Below, one piece after another: positions 7,014-14,845 of a stretch of 64,000 nt of DNA. The DNA is from Brumimicrobium aurantiacum. Its GTDB lineage: Bacteria > Bacteroidota > Bacteroidia > Flavobacteriales_D > Crocinitomicaceae. How positions within the stretch are numbered: the stretch's first letter is position 1; each line of letters starts with the position of its first letter. The position numbers and the translations under genes were made by a program. The stretch covers positions 58,966-122,965 of the forward strand of contig NZ_QURB01000004.1 in assembly GCF_003402975.1 (NCBI RefSeq), in the 5' to 3' direction. The notes beneath the pieces were generated by a model. It was given only the letters and a program-made list of their open reading frames with translations, did no database searches and was not told the DNA's origin.

Positions 7014-9144
7014 ATTAAATATAAACTTTTATTTCATCTTACTAGTGGCGAGTATGGGATGTTCTGCAAAAAATCATACTACCATAAATGCGAAAGGCTT
7101 CGTAATTAGTCATTCGGCAAATAACGAAAGTGTTGAACTTAGTACTTTAGCAATTTCAATTTTGAAAAAGCACACCAATGATCATTCAATCATACAAAAA
7201 TATTCTGATGAAAAATATCGTGATTATAAAAGAATACACTTCGAAGTAAATCCAGACCTTACACATGACTACTGCATTACGAAGACTTCTAACACCCTCT
7301 CAATCATTATAAAAAGCAAGCATTCAGCCATTTGGATAATTCATCAATTGACTGAAGACTTAAGTAAGTTTGACTCCCGTATCAATGCAGATGAACTCCT
7401 ACCTTCAACCGTAAACTTCAAAAAATCCAATTGCAATACTTTTGATTTTAATTATCGAGATCCTCATTACTCTACCAATCAAATAGAAGGAAACTCACTC
7501 ATCTTTGGAAATAATAATGTGGACATTGATTGGGGACTTTGGGGACATAATTTAAGCAAAATTATTCCTCATAATGCTGATTCCAGTATTTATGCGATGG
7601 TGAATGGAAAAAGAAATAAAAATCAATTTTCATTCTCATCTTCTAAACTGATAGAAATATTTGATGAATATGTACGCAATAACTTTGGTGATGGTTCTTC
7701 ACATGGTTACCACTTTATGATTATGCCCCAAGACAATCAATTGGTGTGCACCTGTGATGATTGCAAAAAATTAGGAAACACAGAAAAAAACGCTACGCCT
7801 GCAGTAAGCTTTTTCATCAAAGAAATGGCGAATAGATTTCCACACCATAAGTTTTTCACATCGGCATATCATACCACCCAAGAACCTCCAAAAGAATTTT
7901 TAGGTAAAAACACTGGGGTATTCTTAAGCTCTATCAACCTAAAAAAAGGTGTAAATCTTAACAAAAACCAACCTGAAACTACACGATTTCTTGAAAACCT
8001 AAAAAAATGGAAGGATTTAACTGAAAATATTTATTTATGGGATTATTCATCAAACTTTGATGACTACCTCACTCCTATTCCTGTTTTATATTCCCTACAA
8101 GAACAATTAAAATTCTACAACAAACACGGAATAAATGGGATATTTTTGAATGCTAGTGGTTATGATTATTCGCCTTTTGATGACCTTAAAACATTTGTAG
8201 CTGGGGAATTAATGAAAAATATAAATTCCAATATTGATACACTCATAGAAGTCTATTTAAAAAAACAATACCCAAAGAGTCATTCTCTTTTAGCTGATTA
8301 TTATATCTCCTTGGAACGTGATTTTGCCGCGTTAAAAAAACCGTATAATATGTATGGTGGTATTAATGAAATATTGAAAACATATCTTAATCCTGATGAT
8401 TTCATTGTATTCTATGATAAATTAGCTTCGAAATTAAAACAAACTGACTTTGACGAAATAGAACGAAAAAAATTAGATAAGCTATATACTGCACTTTCAT
8501 TTACTCGCTTACAGATTGCATATAATCATCCATTTAAGAAATATGGATGCGTTGCAAAGAAGAAAGATGGCATAAGCCTTAAACCTGAGATTTCTCATTT
8601 CTTAGTGGAATTGAAAAATCATTTTCACTATGATAATTTATCTAAATACAAAGAAGCAAGTGGAAACTTAAATGATTATATTCACTTTTGGGAAGAGATA
8701 ATTCAACAAAAGACATATCAGAATCTTTTACTTTTAGAAAAACCAATATATGTTCTTGTAGGAAATATTAATGGTGTTAAATATTTAAACAATGGGTTAC
8801 CTGCTTATGAAAATGATTATCATCATGGATGGCACATTAGTTATACCAATACGAAGTTTAAGTGTCATACAGAAGGTTTCAACGGGAAAAAAATCATTGA
8901 ATTAAGGTTTTTAAATAATAATCGCCATGGCTTTTACCCACCATCTCAAATTAATTTTACAGATGGAGAAGAAAAAATAAGAACCATCAGTATTGGCAAT
9001 TATGATACGAATATAAATTCATTAATAGTCAGGGTTGAACTTGATTTTACAGAACATACATCAATAGAAATAGAATTCATTCGTAGACCTTATTCAAAAA
9101 GTATGGTGGGATGTGATGAAATAAGAATTTTAAATGAATTATGA
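7000..9144 (+). CDS. DUF4838-type glycosidase-like lipoprotein
   Basis: 714 residues. The N-terminus has a hydrophobic stretch ending in SMGC (Cys21), a weak lipobox, so it is probably a lipoprotein. Residues about 60-130 resemble the accessory N-domain of family 20/67 glycosidases. The centre (about 200-460) fits DUF4838, with the characteristic CxCxxC motif (CTCDDC near residue 250) and a TIM-barrel-like pattern of hydrophobic strands. The C-terminal 130 residues look like a beta-sandwich. In this operon it may cut or edit the exported polysaccharide, as PgaB does with PNAG, but no NodB deacetylase motif is seen. Activity is inferred. Start at 7000 overlaps the barrel gene by 14 bases, supporting coupling. 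Confidence 0.75.
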   Translation: MWHFKLNINFYFILLVASMGCSAKNHTTINAKGFVISHSANNESVELSTLAISILKKHTNDHSIIQKYSDEKYRDYKRIHFEVNPDLTHDYCITKTSNTLSIIIKSKHSAIWIIHQLTEDLSKFDSRINADELLPSTVNFKKSNCNTFDFNYRDPHYSTNQIEGNSLIFGNNNVDIDWGLWGHNLSKIIPHNADSSIYAMVNGKRNKNQFSFSSSKLIEIFDEYVRNNFGDGSSHGYHFMIMPQDNQLVCTCDDCKKLGNTEKNATPAVSFFIKEMANRFPHHKFFTSAYHTTQEPPKEFLGKNTGVFLSSINLKKGVNLNKNQPETTRFLENLKKWKDLTENIYLWDYSSNFDDYLTPIPVLYSLQEQLKFYNKHGINGIFLNASGYDYSPFDDLKTFVAGELMKNINSNIDTLIEVYLKKQYPKSHSLLADYYISLERDFAALKKPYNMYGGINEILKTYLNPDDFIVFYDKLASKLKQTDFDEIERKKLDKLYTALSFTRLQIAYNHPFKKYGCVAKKKDGISLKPEISHFLVELKNHFHYDNLSKYKEASGNLNDYIHFWEEIIQQKTYQNLLLLEKPIYVLVGNINGVKYLNNGLPAYENDYHHGWHISYTNTKFKCHTEGFNGKKIIELRFLNNNRHGFYPPSQINFTDGEEKIRTISIGNYDTNINSLIVRVELDFTEHTSIEIEFIRRPYSKSMVGCDEIRILNEL

Positions 9145-9650
9145 TGAAAAGAGTATTTTATGCACTCATGGCTTTACTTACGATAGTTTTAACGATGAAC
9201 AGTTGTCAAGATGTATCGAATAAAAAAACAAGCATTCAAATTGTGGATAATCATCGACAATACTATCCTATTTTAAGAGGTCAAGAGCTAGAAGTTATGT
9301 TTACCATTAAAAATACAGGTAAAAACCCATTTATTCTCTCCGATCTTTTGATCACATGCGGGTGTATTGCTCCAAAAAAGTCATCTATACGATCAATTCC
9401 TGCAGGAAAAGAAGGTACCCTAATACTAAACTATGATAGTTCGAAGAATATTGGTGAAGTAAAGCACTATATTGACATCTATGGAAATTTAGAAAAAACT
9501 GAAAAATCATCAATTGTATTTGGCGTAAATGTGGTACCTCAAAGTGACTATACCAAGGATTACGAAGAACTCTTAAAAGAAAATATTGCAAATGGATTAC
9601 ATGAGTTTACAGATGGGCAAGAGCATCAAAGACTTTACTATTTAGAATAA
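9141..9650 (+). CDS. DUF1573 lipoprotein
   Basis: 169 residues with a signal ending LTMNSC (Cys22), likely lipidated. Residues about 40-135 form the DUF1573 Ig-like fold: a FTIKNTGKNPF strand, then the hallmark LITCGC and a PAGKEG turn. DUF1573 domains are extracytoplasmic beta-sandwiches of unknown role, frequent in Bacteroidota. It overlaps the DUF4838 gene by four bases (ATGA) and is the last gene of the operon. A second ATG directly follows the first. It may be a structural or binding partner of the polysaccharide machine. Confidence 0.82.
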   Translation: MMKRVFYALMALLTIVLTMNSCQDVSNKKTSIQIVDNHRQYYPILRGQELEVMFTIKNTGKNPFILSDLLITCGCIAPKKSSIRSIPAGKEGTLILNYDSSKNIGEVKHYIDIYGNLEKTEKSSIVFGVNVVPQSDYTKDYEELLKENIANGLHEFTDGQEHQRLYYLE

Positions 9651-9945
9651 ACATCAGTTGAGATTAATTTTAGTATTCCCTAATCACAACAATCTCATAT
9701 TGGACTGTATCTCTAACTTATGAAGCTAAATAACATTTAATTAAACAATTAAAAAACAAGCTCATACCATTATCATTCAATCTACCATATCTATTAAGCC
9801 AACAAGAAGTATATTCATATTATTTCGAAATTTATTATCTTTACAAGATCAATTACACGAATTGTGAAGAATTAAACTGACGAACTCGTATTTTATTTGA
9901 AATACGCTAAGGTTTATCACCAACTAAAATTTAATTACAGAAAAC
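9651..9945 (+). promoter_or_regulatory. Intergenic leader with hairpin upstream of TPR-AraC gene
   Basis: 295 bases with no gene. TATCTTTA at 9836-9843 resembles a -7 element. A perfect hairpin follows, CGTATTT (9887-9893) with AAATACG (9900-9906), loop TATTTG, about 40 bases before the ATG at 9946 and so within the presumed 5' leader. No strong terminator for the polysaccharide operon is visible, so read-through into the regulator is possible. Confidence 0.4.
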
Positions 9946-11520
9946 ATGAAATCAAGTATTATCATAATTTTGATCATTCTGTTTAGTTTTAAAGCCTTTG
10001 GAAAGCAAAGCTATTTCGATAGTATTTATCGTTATACAGGTCAAAAGTTAATGACTACGGATCCTCAACAAGCATTAAAAAATGTTGATATACTTTATGA
10101 CATTTCAAAAAGCAATGATGAATTAATAAAATCTCTCTTATTAAAAGCAGGTTTACTGATGTTATACGGAATTAATGATGAGGCCGTTGTCATCTTCAAT
10201 CAAGCTGAAGTATTTGCTCAAAAAGAGAAAGATTATACTGCATTAACAAGAATCTATGGTTATAGGTCTTCAATATATAGAGAATCCGGTTTGGCTACTT
10301 CTCAACTTAAATCTCTTGAAAAAGCACTCGTTTATTGTAAGAAAATTGAAGAATATAATGTGCGCGTTAGATTTCTTGGAAATATTCAACATGAAAAAGC
10401 TTTACTTTTAAAAAATGAAAAAAAATACAACCAATCAATAGATGTCATAAGAAAATCTATTTCCTTATTCAATCAGATTAAAGATACCACCATAGTGGAT
10501 GTCGCCTATCATTTAACAAATAGCTTTGGTTTAATGTCTGAGAATAAGCTACTCCTTGGAGAAACAGATTCCTCATTTTATTATTTAGATTTGGCAGAGA
10601 AGCATCATTATTTATCCAACTATCCACAACCTACCATGCTTGGATTAATTTATAATGGAAAAGGTGAAGCCTATTTAGCCATTGATGAATTTGAAAAGGC
10701 CGAAGAAAACCTTCTAAAAGCAAAAAAGTGGGCTGATCAGACCAATTTTTTCGAACTTAAAAAGGAAGTTTACCCACTCTTAAAAGAGCTTTATCAAAAA
10801 ACAGGTCAAAATAGTAAATTTGATATGTACAAAGAAGAGTATAATAACATACTTGAAATGGAGAAAAACTCAAGATTAGTTATTGCCGATAAACTTATAG
10901 ATGCACTTTATGCTGAACAAAAGAACTTAGAAATAAAAGAACAGAAAAATTCAAGAATCATACTATGGTTATGTGTATTAACGGGCTTTTTAATCATTCT
11001 ACTTTCATGGTACATCTACAAAAAGAGGAAAAATCAAAAGAAATTTGACGAATATATTAATACATTAAACTCGAAAAATCAGGATGAAACTCTTGTAGGA
11101 ACCAATAATGTTGATGAAGAGCCAAGTGATTCGAAAAATTATATTTCAAAAGAAAAAGAACAAAGTATTTTAGAAGGCTTACAAAAGTTTGAGAAAGATG
11201 AATTATATCTGGATAGCAATGTCTCTTTAACTTCCGTTTCAAGTATAATTGGTGTTAATCAAAGGTATTTAACCTATGTGATTAAGAAGCATCTCTCAAC
11301 TGATTTTGCATCATACATCAATGAATTAAGAATTAATTACATTGTACAATTATTACGTAAAGAACCAATTTACCTATCCTATAAAATAAGTGTATTGGCC
11401 GAAGAAATTGGTTTCTCTTCACATAGTAGATTTACAGTAAACTTTAAAAAAGTAACAGGAAAAACTCCTTCTGCATACATCAATTATGTTAGGAATCAGA
11501 ATGAAAGAATGAGTGCTTAG
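9946..11520 (+). CDS. Membrane TPR sensor with AraC-type DNA-binding domain
   Basis: 524 residues: signal peptide (about 1-19), TPR repeats in the periplasm (about 30-310), one membrane helix (about 344-362, ILWLCVLTGFLIILLSWYI), a basic stop-transfer and charged linker, then an AraC/XylS double helix-turn-helix in the cytoplasm (about 400-520). Its second half has the usual signature AEEIGFSSHSRFTVNFKKVTG followed by PSAYI, written here in two parts. Such one-protein transmembrane regulators are common in Flavobacteriia and sense unknown periplasmic signals. Position directly after the polysaccharide operon suggests that it controls that operon. Its stop codon is one base from the stop of the convergent response regulator, with no room for a terminator. 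Confidence 0.85.
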   Translation: MKSSIIIILIILFSFKAFGKQSYFDSIYRYTGQKLMTTDPQQALKNVDILYDISKSNDELIKSLLLKAGLLMLYGINDEAVVIFNQAEVFAQKEKDYTALTRIYGYRSSIYRESGLATSQLKSLEKALVYCKKIEEYNVRVRFLGNIQHEKALLLKNEKKYNQSIDVIRKSISLFNQIKDTTIVDVAYHLTNSFGLMSENKLLLGETDSSFYYLDLAEKHHYLSNYPQPTMLGLIYNGKGEAYLAIDEFEKAEENLLKAKKWADQTNFFELKKEVYPLLKELYQKTGQNSKFDMYKEEYNNILEMEKNSRLVIADKLIDALYAEQKNLEIKEQKNSRIILWLCVLTGFLIILLSWYIYKKRKNQKKFDEYINTLNSKNQDETLVGTNNVDEEPSDSKNYISKEKEQSILEGLQKFEKDELYLDSNVSLTSVSSIIGVNQRYLTYVIKKHLSTDFASYINELRINYIVQLLRKEPIYLSYKISVLAEEIGFSSHSRFTVNFKKVTGKTPSAYINYVRNQNERMSA

Positions 11521-11521
11521 A

Positions 11522-12214
11522 TTAAGATCCCTTAATCACAAGCTTAAACCCTATACCGTGAATATTTTCAATGACAACATTTTCGTCTTCGGATAAGTAT
11601 TTTCTCAACTTTGTAATAAAGACATCTAAAGAACGTCCAACGAAATAATCATCTTTTCCCCATACGGCATTCAACACCATTTCTCTCGCAACAACTTGAT
11701 TCTCAAACTTGGTTAGCATTTTCAAAATCTGTGCTTCTTTTTTCGTTAGTTTCTTTTCAAAAGTTGCATTTTTCAGTGTGTAATTCGCCAAATCATAAAC
11801 ATAACTTCCAATACGAACTATATCGTTTTCTTCTTCTCCAGTGTGAATATTTACCCTTTTCAATAAAGCTTTTACACGTACATTTAATTCTTTTGTACTG
11901 AATGGTTTTGTAATATAATCATCTCCACCTACATTAAATCCTTTCACTTTATCATCAGTCATTGATTTAGCCGTCAAGAAAATTATAGGAATACTTTTAT
12001 TTACCTTTCGAATGTCTTCGGCTAAACTAAATCCATCTTTTTTTGGCATCATCACATCTAGGATACATAGGTCATAAACCTCATCGTTAAAGCGTTTAAA
12101 GCCTTCCATTCCATTAGATGCCAACGACACATCATATCCTTCTAACTTTAATTGATCTGAAATGATAAATCCTAAGTTCGTATCATCTTCTACTAATAAT
12201 ATTTTTGGTTTCAT
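11522..12214 (-). CDS. OmpR/PhoB-family response regulator (RprY-like)
   Basis: 230 residues. The receiver domain (1-118) has the acidic pocket E9-D10-D11, the phospho-acceptor Asp53 in ILDVMMP and the conserved Lys in YITKPFS. The C-terminal winged helix (about 130-228) has the OmpR signature around LTKKEAQILKML and VGRSLDVFITKLRKYL. It is the partner of the histidine kinase just upstream (gap of 11 bases), forming a pair resembling Bacteroides RprX/RprY. Target genes cannot be read from the sequence. Confidence 0.9.
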   Translation of the reverse strand: MKPKILLVEDDTNLGFIISDQLKLEGYDVSLASNGMEGFKRFNDEVYDLCILDVMMPKKDGFSLAEDIRKVNKSIPIIFLTAKSMTDDKVKGFNVGGDDYITKPFSTKELNVRVKALLKRVNIHTGEEENDIVRIGSYVYDLANYTLKNATFEKKLTKKEAQILKMLTKFENQVVAREMVLNAVWGKDDYFVGRSLDVFITKLRKYLSEDENVVIENIHGIGFKLVIKGS

Positions 12215-12225
12215 TGCTTATAAAT

Positions 12226-13569
12226 TTATTGAGTGGGTAGCCAAAATGTAAACGTACTACCTTGTCCTATTTTACTCTGAATGGATATTTTCCCACCGTG
12301 TTTTTCAATTATTAATTTCACATAATACAATCCAAGTCCAAAACCTTTTACATCATGCTTGTCTCCAGTAGGAACGCGGTAAAATTGTTCAAAAACTTGT
12401 TTTATATGCTCCTTGTCTATTCCTATTCCATTGTCCTTAATACTTATCTGTATACCATCCTCTTTGTCAATAGAAGTCACCTTTACATCTGCCTTTCCTT
12501 CCGTATATTTCACCGCATTATCAAACAAATTAAAAATGATATTTGTGATATGTACAAGGTCTACCTTAACGATAATATTATTCGCCTTTAAATCTAATTC
12601 AATCTTTCCACCTTGAAGAATCTGATTAAACCTAAAGTTCTCTGCCGATTCATCTATCAACTCATGAATATCTACATTTTCAAATTGAAGGTCCAACTCA
12701 TTTCGATCTAATTTGGCCATATTTAACACTCTTTCAACCTGCTCTTTTAAACGCTTATTCTCCTTATAAATTATCTCAGCATATCTTTTTAAACGTTCTG
12801 GTTCATTCGTAAAATCACCATTCATGAGCATTTCACTTGACAACCCAATGGTTGAAATAGGCGTCTTTAATTCATGAGTCATATTGTTTACAAAATCTGT
12901 TTTTACCTCCGATAAGCGTTTCTGTCGGATGATAACAGAAACGGCAAAAGCAAAAAAGATAAATAGTACACCGACAATAAAAGTAATATAAAGCCAAGGT
13001 GAACTTTCTACAATTAGCTCCTTGCTGGGTTGAGAAATTAATCCAGGAAAATATACAGTAAAATAATGTCCATCCCTTTTCCAAACCAATTCAGGAGAAG
13101 TGATCCCTAAGGAACTATCACTTGTTGGTGAGTATAACGAGTCTTTACTAAAACGAATAAGATTTCCATAAACTATACTATCATTATAACAATCGTATAT
13201 TCCATATTGAAAATCTTGATTAATATCATGTTCGTAAAAAGTTCGTTTTAATATCTGCTCTAAATAATAGGGGTGTAAGTTTTCATGGATATCAACAAGG
13301 TAATAATTCGAACTCTTTTGTTTTACTGCACCGTAAATAAAAGAACTATCTAAATGTTCATTTCCAATTTCTTCAACAGCATTACGTAATGCAACCCTTA
13401 CTGATTCTTCAAATTGGCGTACATTCAGGCTATCTTGACGATCTTGTAAAATTAAAGCATCTTTTTGAGCCTTTATGGTTCGATCAATCCAAAAAAATTG
13501 AACCATTAAAATGGAGATAATCGACAAAACACCGATTATAATAACTGCATTAATGGTTCTTCTATTCAT
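12226..13569 (-). CDS. Membrane sensor histidine kinase (RprX-like)
   Basis: 447 residues with two membrane helices (about 8-28 and 192-214) bracketing a periplasmic domain of about 160 residues. It has no HAMP domain; the kinase begins directly after a short linker. The H-box is NMTHELKTP with His232; the ATPase domain has FDNAVKYTE (N box), DNGIGID (G1) and GFGLGLYYVK (G2). All catalytic boxes are intact. It is transcribed before its response regulator, and after kbl. A 12-bp perfect hairpin lies eight bases upstream of its ATG, which may separate it from kbl or modulate its expression. Confidence 0.92.
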   Translation of the reverse strand: MNRRTINAVIIIGVLSIISILMVQFFWIDRTIKAQKDALILQDRQDSLNVRQFEESVRVALRNAVEEIGNEHLDSSFIYGAVKQKSSNYYLVDIHENLHPYYLEQILKRTFYEHDINQDFQYGIYDCYNDSIVYGNLIRFSKDSLYSPTSDSSLGITSPELVWKRDGHYFTVYFPGLISQPSKELIVESSPWLYITFIVGVLFIFFAFAVSVIIRQKRLSEVKTDFVNNMTHELKTPISTIGLSSEMLMNGDFTNEPERLKRYAEIIYKENKRLKEQVERVLNMAKLDRNELDLQFENVDIHELIDESAENFRFNQILQGGKIELDLKANNIIVKVDLVHITNIIFNLFDNAVKYTEGKADVKVTSIDKEDGIQISIKDNGIGIDKEHIKQVFEQFYRVPTGDKHDVKGFGLGLYYVKLIIEKHGGKISIQSKIGQGSTFTFWLPTQ

Positions 13570-13577
13570 AATCTAAA

Positions 13578-13612
13578 ATAACTGAGGTAAATTCAATATC
13601 TACCTCAGTTAT
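13578..13612 (-). terminator. 12-bp hairpin between kbl and histidine kinase
   Basis: ATAACTGAGGTA (13578-13589) pairs perfectly with TACCTCAGTTAT (13601-13612), loop of 11 bases. On the minus strand it lies just after the kbl stop and just before the kinase start. Only a short T run follows (TTTAG), so it may be a weak terminator or attenuator rather than a full stop. Confidence 0.6.
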
Positions 13613-13620
13613 ACAATTAA

Positions 13621-14811
13621 TTAGTCAATAACTTTTAACTCCTTCCCTACTTTGATAAACGCTGCAATCGCTTTATCTAAATGGGCTTTCGTGTGTCCTG
13701 CTGAAATTTGTGTACGAATTCTTGCCTTCCCTTTAGGAACAACAGGATAAAAGAATCCAATTGCATAAACTCCTTCTTCTAACAATTTATCAGCAAACTC
13801 TTGTGATAATGCTGCATCATAAAGCATTATTGGTACTATCGGTGAATCTCCTTTTACAATGTCAAACCCTGCCTCAATAATTGCTTTCTTAAAATATGCT
13901 GTATTCTCTTCTAATCGATCTCTTAATGAAGTATCTGTACTTAAAATATCAAATACTTTAATTGCCGCTCCAACTATTGAAGGTGCTAAAGAATTTGAGA
14001 ACAAATATGGACGCGAACGCTGACGTAACATATCAATCACTTCTTGATTAGCAACAGTATATCCACCCATTGCTCCACCTAGCGCTTTTCCTAAAGTACC
14101 TGTGATAATGTCTACTCTGTCCATTACATCATAATATTCTGGAACTCCTCGACCTGTTTTTCCAACAAATCCTGCAGAGTGACACTCATCACTCATAACC
14201 AAAGCATCATATTTATCTGCTAAATCACAGATTTCGTTCATTTTCGCAAAGTCACCATCCATTGAGAATACTCCATCAGTAACAATTATTCTAAATCTTT
14301 GGTCTTGTGCCTTTTTCAATTGCTCTTCAAGATCTGCCATGTCACTATGCTTGTAACGGTAACGTTGTGCTTTACACAAACGAACTCCATCAATAATAGA
14401 AGCATGATTCAATTCATCAGAAATAATTGCATCTTCTTTACCGAATAATGGTTCAAAAACACCACCATTTGCATCAAAAGCAGCTGCATATAAAATAGTA
14501 TCTTCCTTTCCGTAGAAATTTGCAATCTTTTGCTCTAACTCTTTATGAATATCTTGCGTTCCACAGATAAATCGAACAGATGACATACCGAAACCATGAG
14601 TATCCAATGCTTCTTTTGAAGCTTGAACAACCTCTGGATGAGAGGATAAACCTAAATAATTATTGGCACACATGATTACCACGTCGTCACCACTATTCAC
14701 TTTCACTTCTGCTCCTTGAGGAGATACTATGATTCGCTCATTTTTATAAACTCCATCAGATTTTATCTCCTTCAATTCTTTTGTCAAATGTGCTTTGATA
14801 TTTCCGTACAT
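13621..14811 (-). CDS. kbl: Glycine C-acetyltransferase (2-amino-3-ketobutyrate CoA ligase)
   Basis: 396 residues, the usual Kbl length. A PLP enzyme of the alpha-oxoamine synthase family that splits 2-amino-3-ketobutyrate with CoA into glycine and acetyl-CoA, the second step of threonine breakdown. Motifs: CANNYLGL (48-55), NHASIIDG (135-142), [11 protein letters not shown] (207-217) and the PLP lysine in GTLGKALGG (Lys242). Related enzymes (BioF, serine palmitoyltransferase) are the alternatives, but the MYGNIKAHL start and overall sequence match Kbl best. Threonine dehydrogenase is not in the window. A TAnnTTTG box lies 22 bases before the ATG. Confidence 0.9.
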   Translation of the reverse strand: MYGNIKAHLTKELKEIKSDGVYKNERIIVSPQGAEVKVNSGDDVVIMCANNYLGLSSHPEVVQASKEALDTHGFGMSSVRFICGTQDIHKELEQKIANFYGKEDTILYAAAFDANGGVFEPLFGKEDAIISDELNHASIIDGVRLCKAQRYRYKHSDMADLEEQLKKAQDQRFRIIVTDGVFSMDGDFAKMNEICDLADKYDALVMSDECHSAGFVGKTGRGVPEYYDVMDRVDIITGTLGKALGGAMGGYTVANQEVIDMLRQRSRPYLFSNSLAPSIVGAAIKVFDILSTDTSLRDRLEENTAYFKKAIIEAGFDIVKGDSPIVPIMLYDAALSQEFADKLLEEGVYAIGFFYPVVPKGKARIRTQISAGHTKAHLDKAIAAFIKVGKELKVID

Positions 14812-14832
14812 ATATTAGCTTTTTGTTTTAAA

Positions 14833-14840
14833 CAAAATTA
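14833..14840 (-). promoter_or_regulatory. -7 promoter element of kbl
   Basis: On the minus strand the bases read TAATTTTG, an exact TAnnTTTG match, ending 21 bases before the kbl ATG. A leader of this length is normal for these bacteria. Confidence 0.55.
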
Positions 14841-14845
14841 ATGAA

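Noticed and set aside
4209-9144. Interpretation of the operon as cellulose (Bcs) synthesis
   Set aside because: The GT2 has the processive motif, but no PilZ domain, BcsB, BcsZ or BcsC features are visible, and the TPR barrel is nearer to the PgaA/YaiO layout. Cellulose cannot be excluded by chemistry alone.
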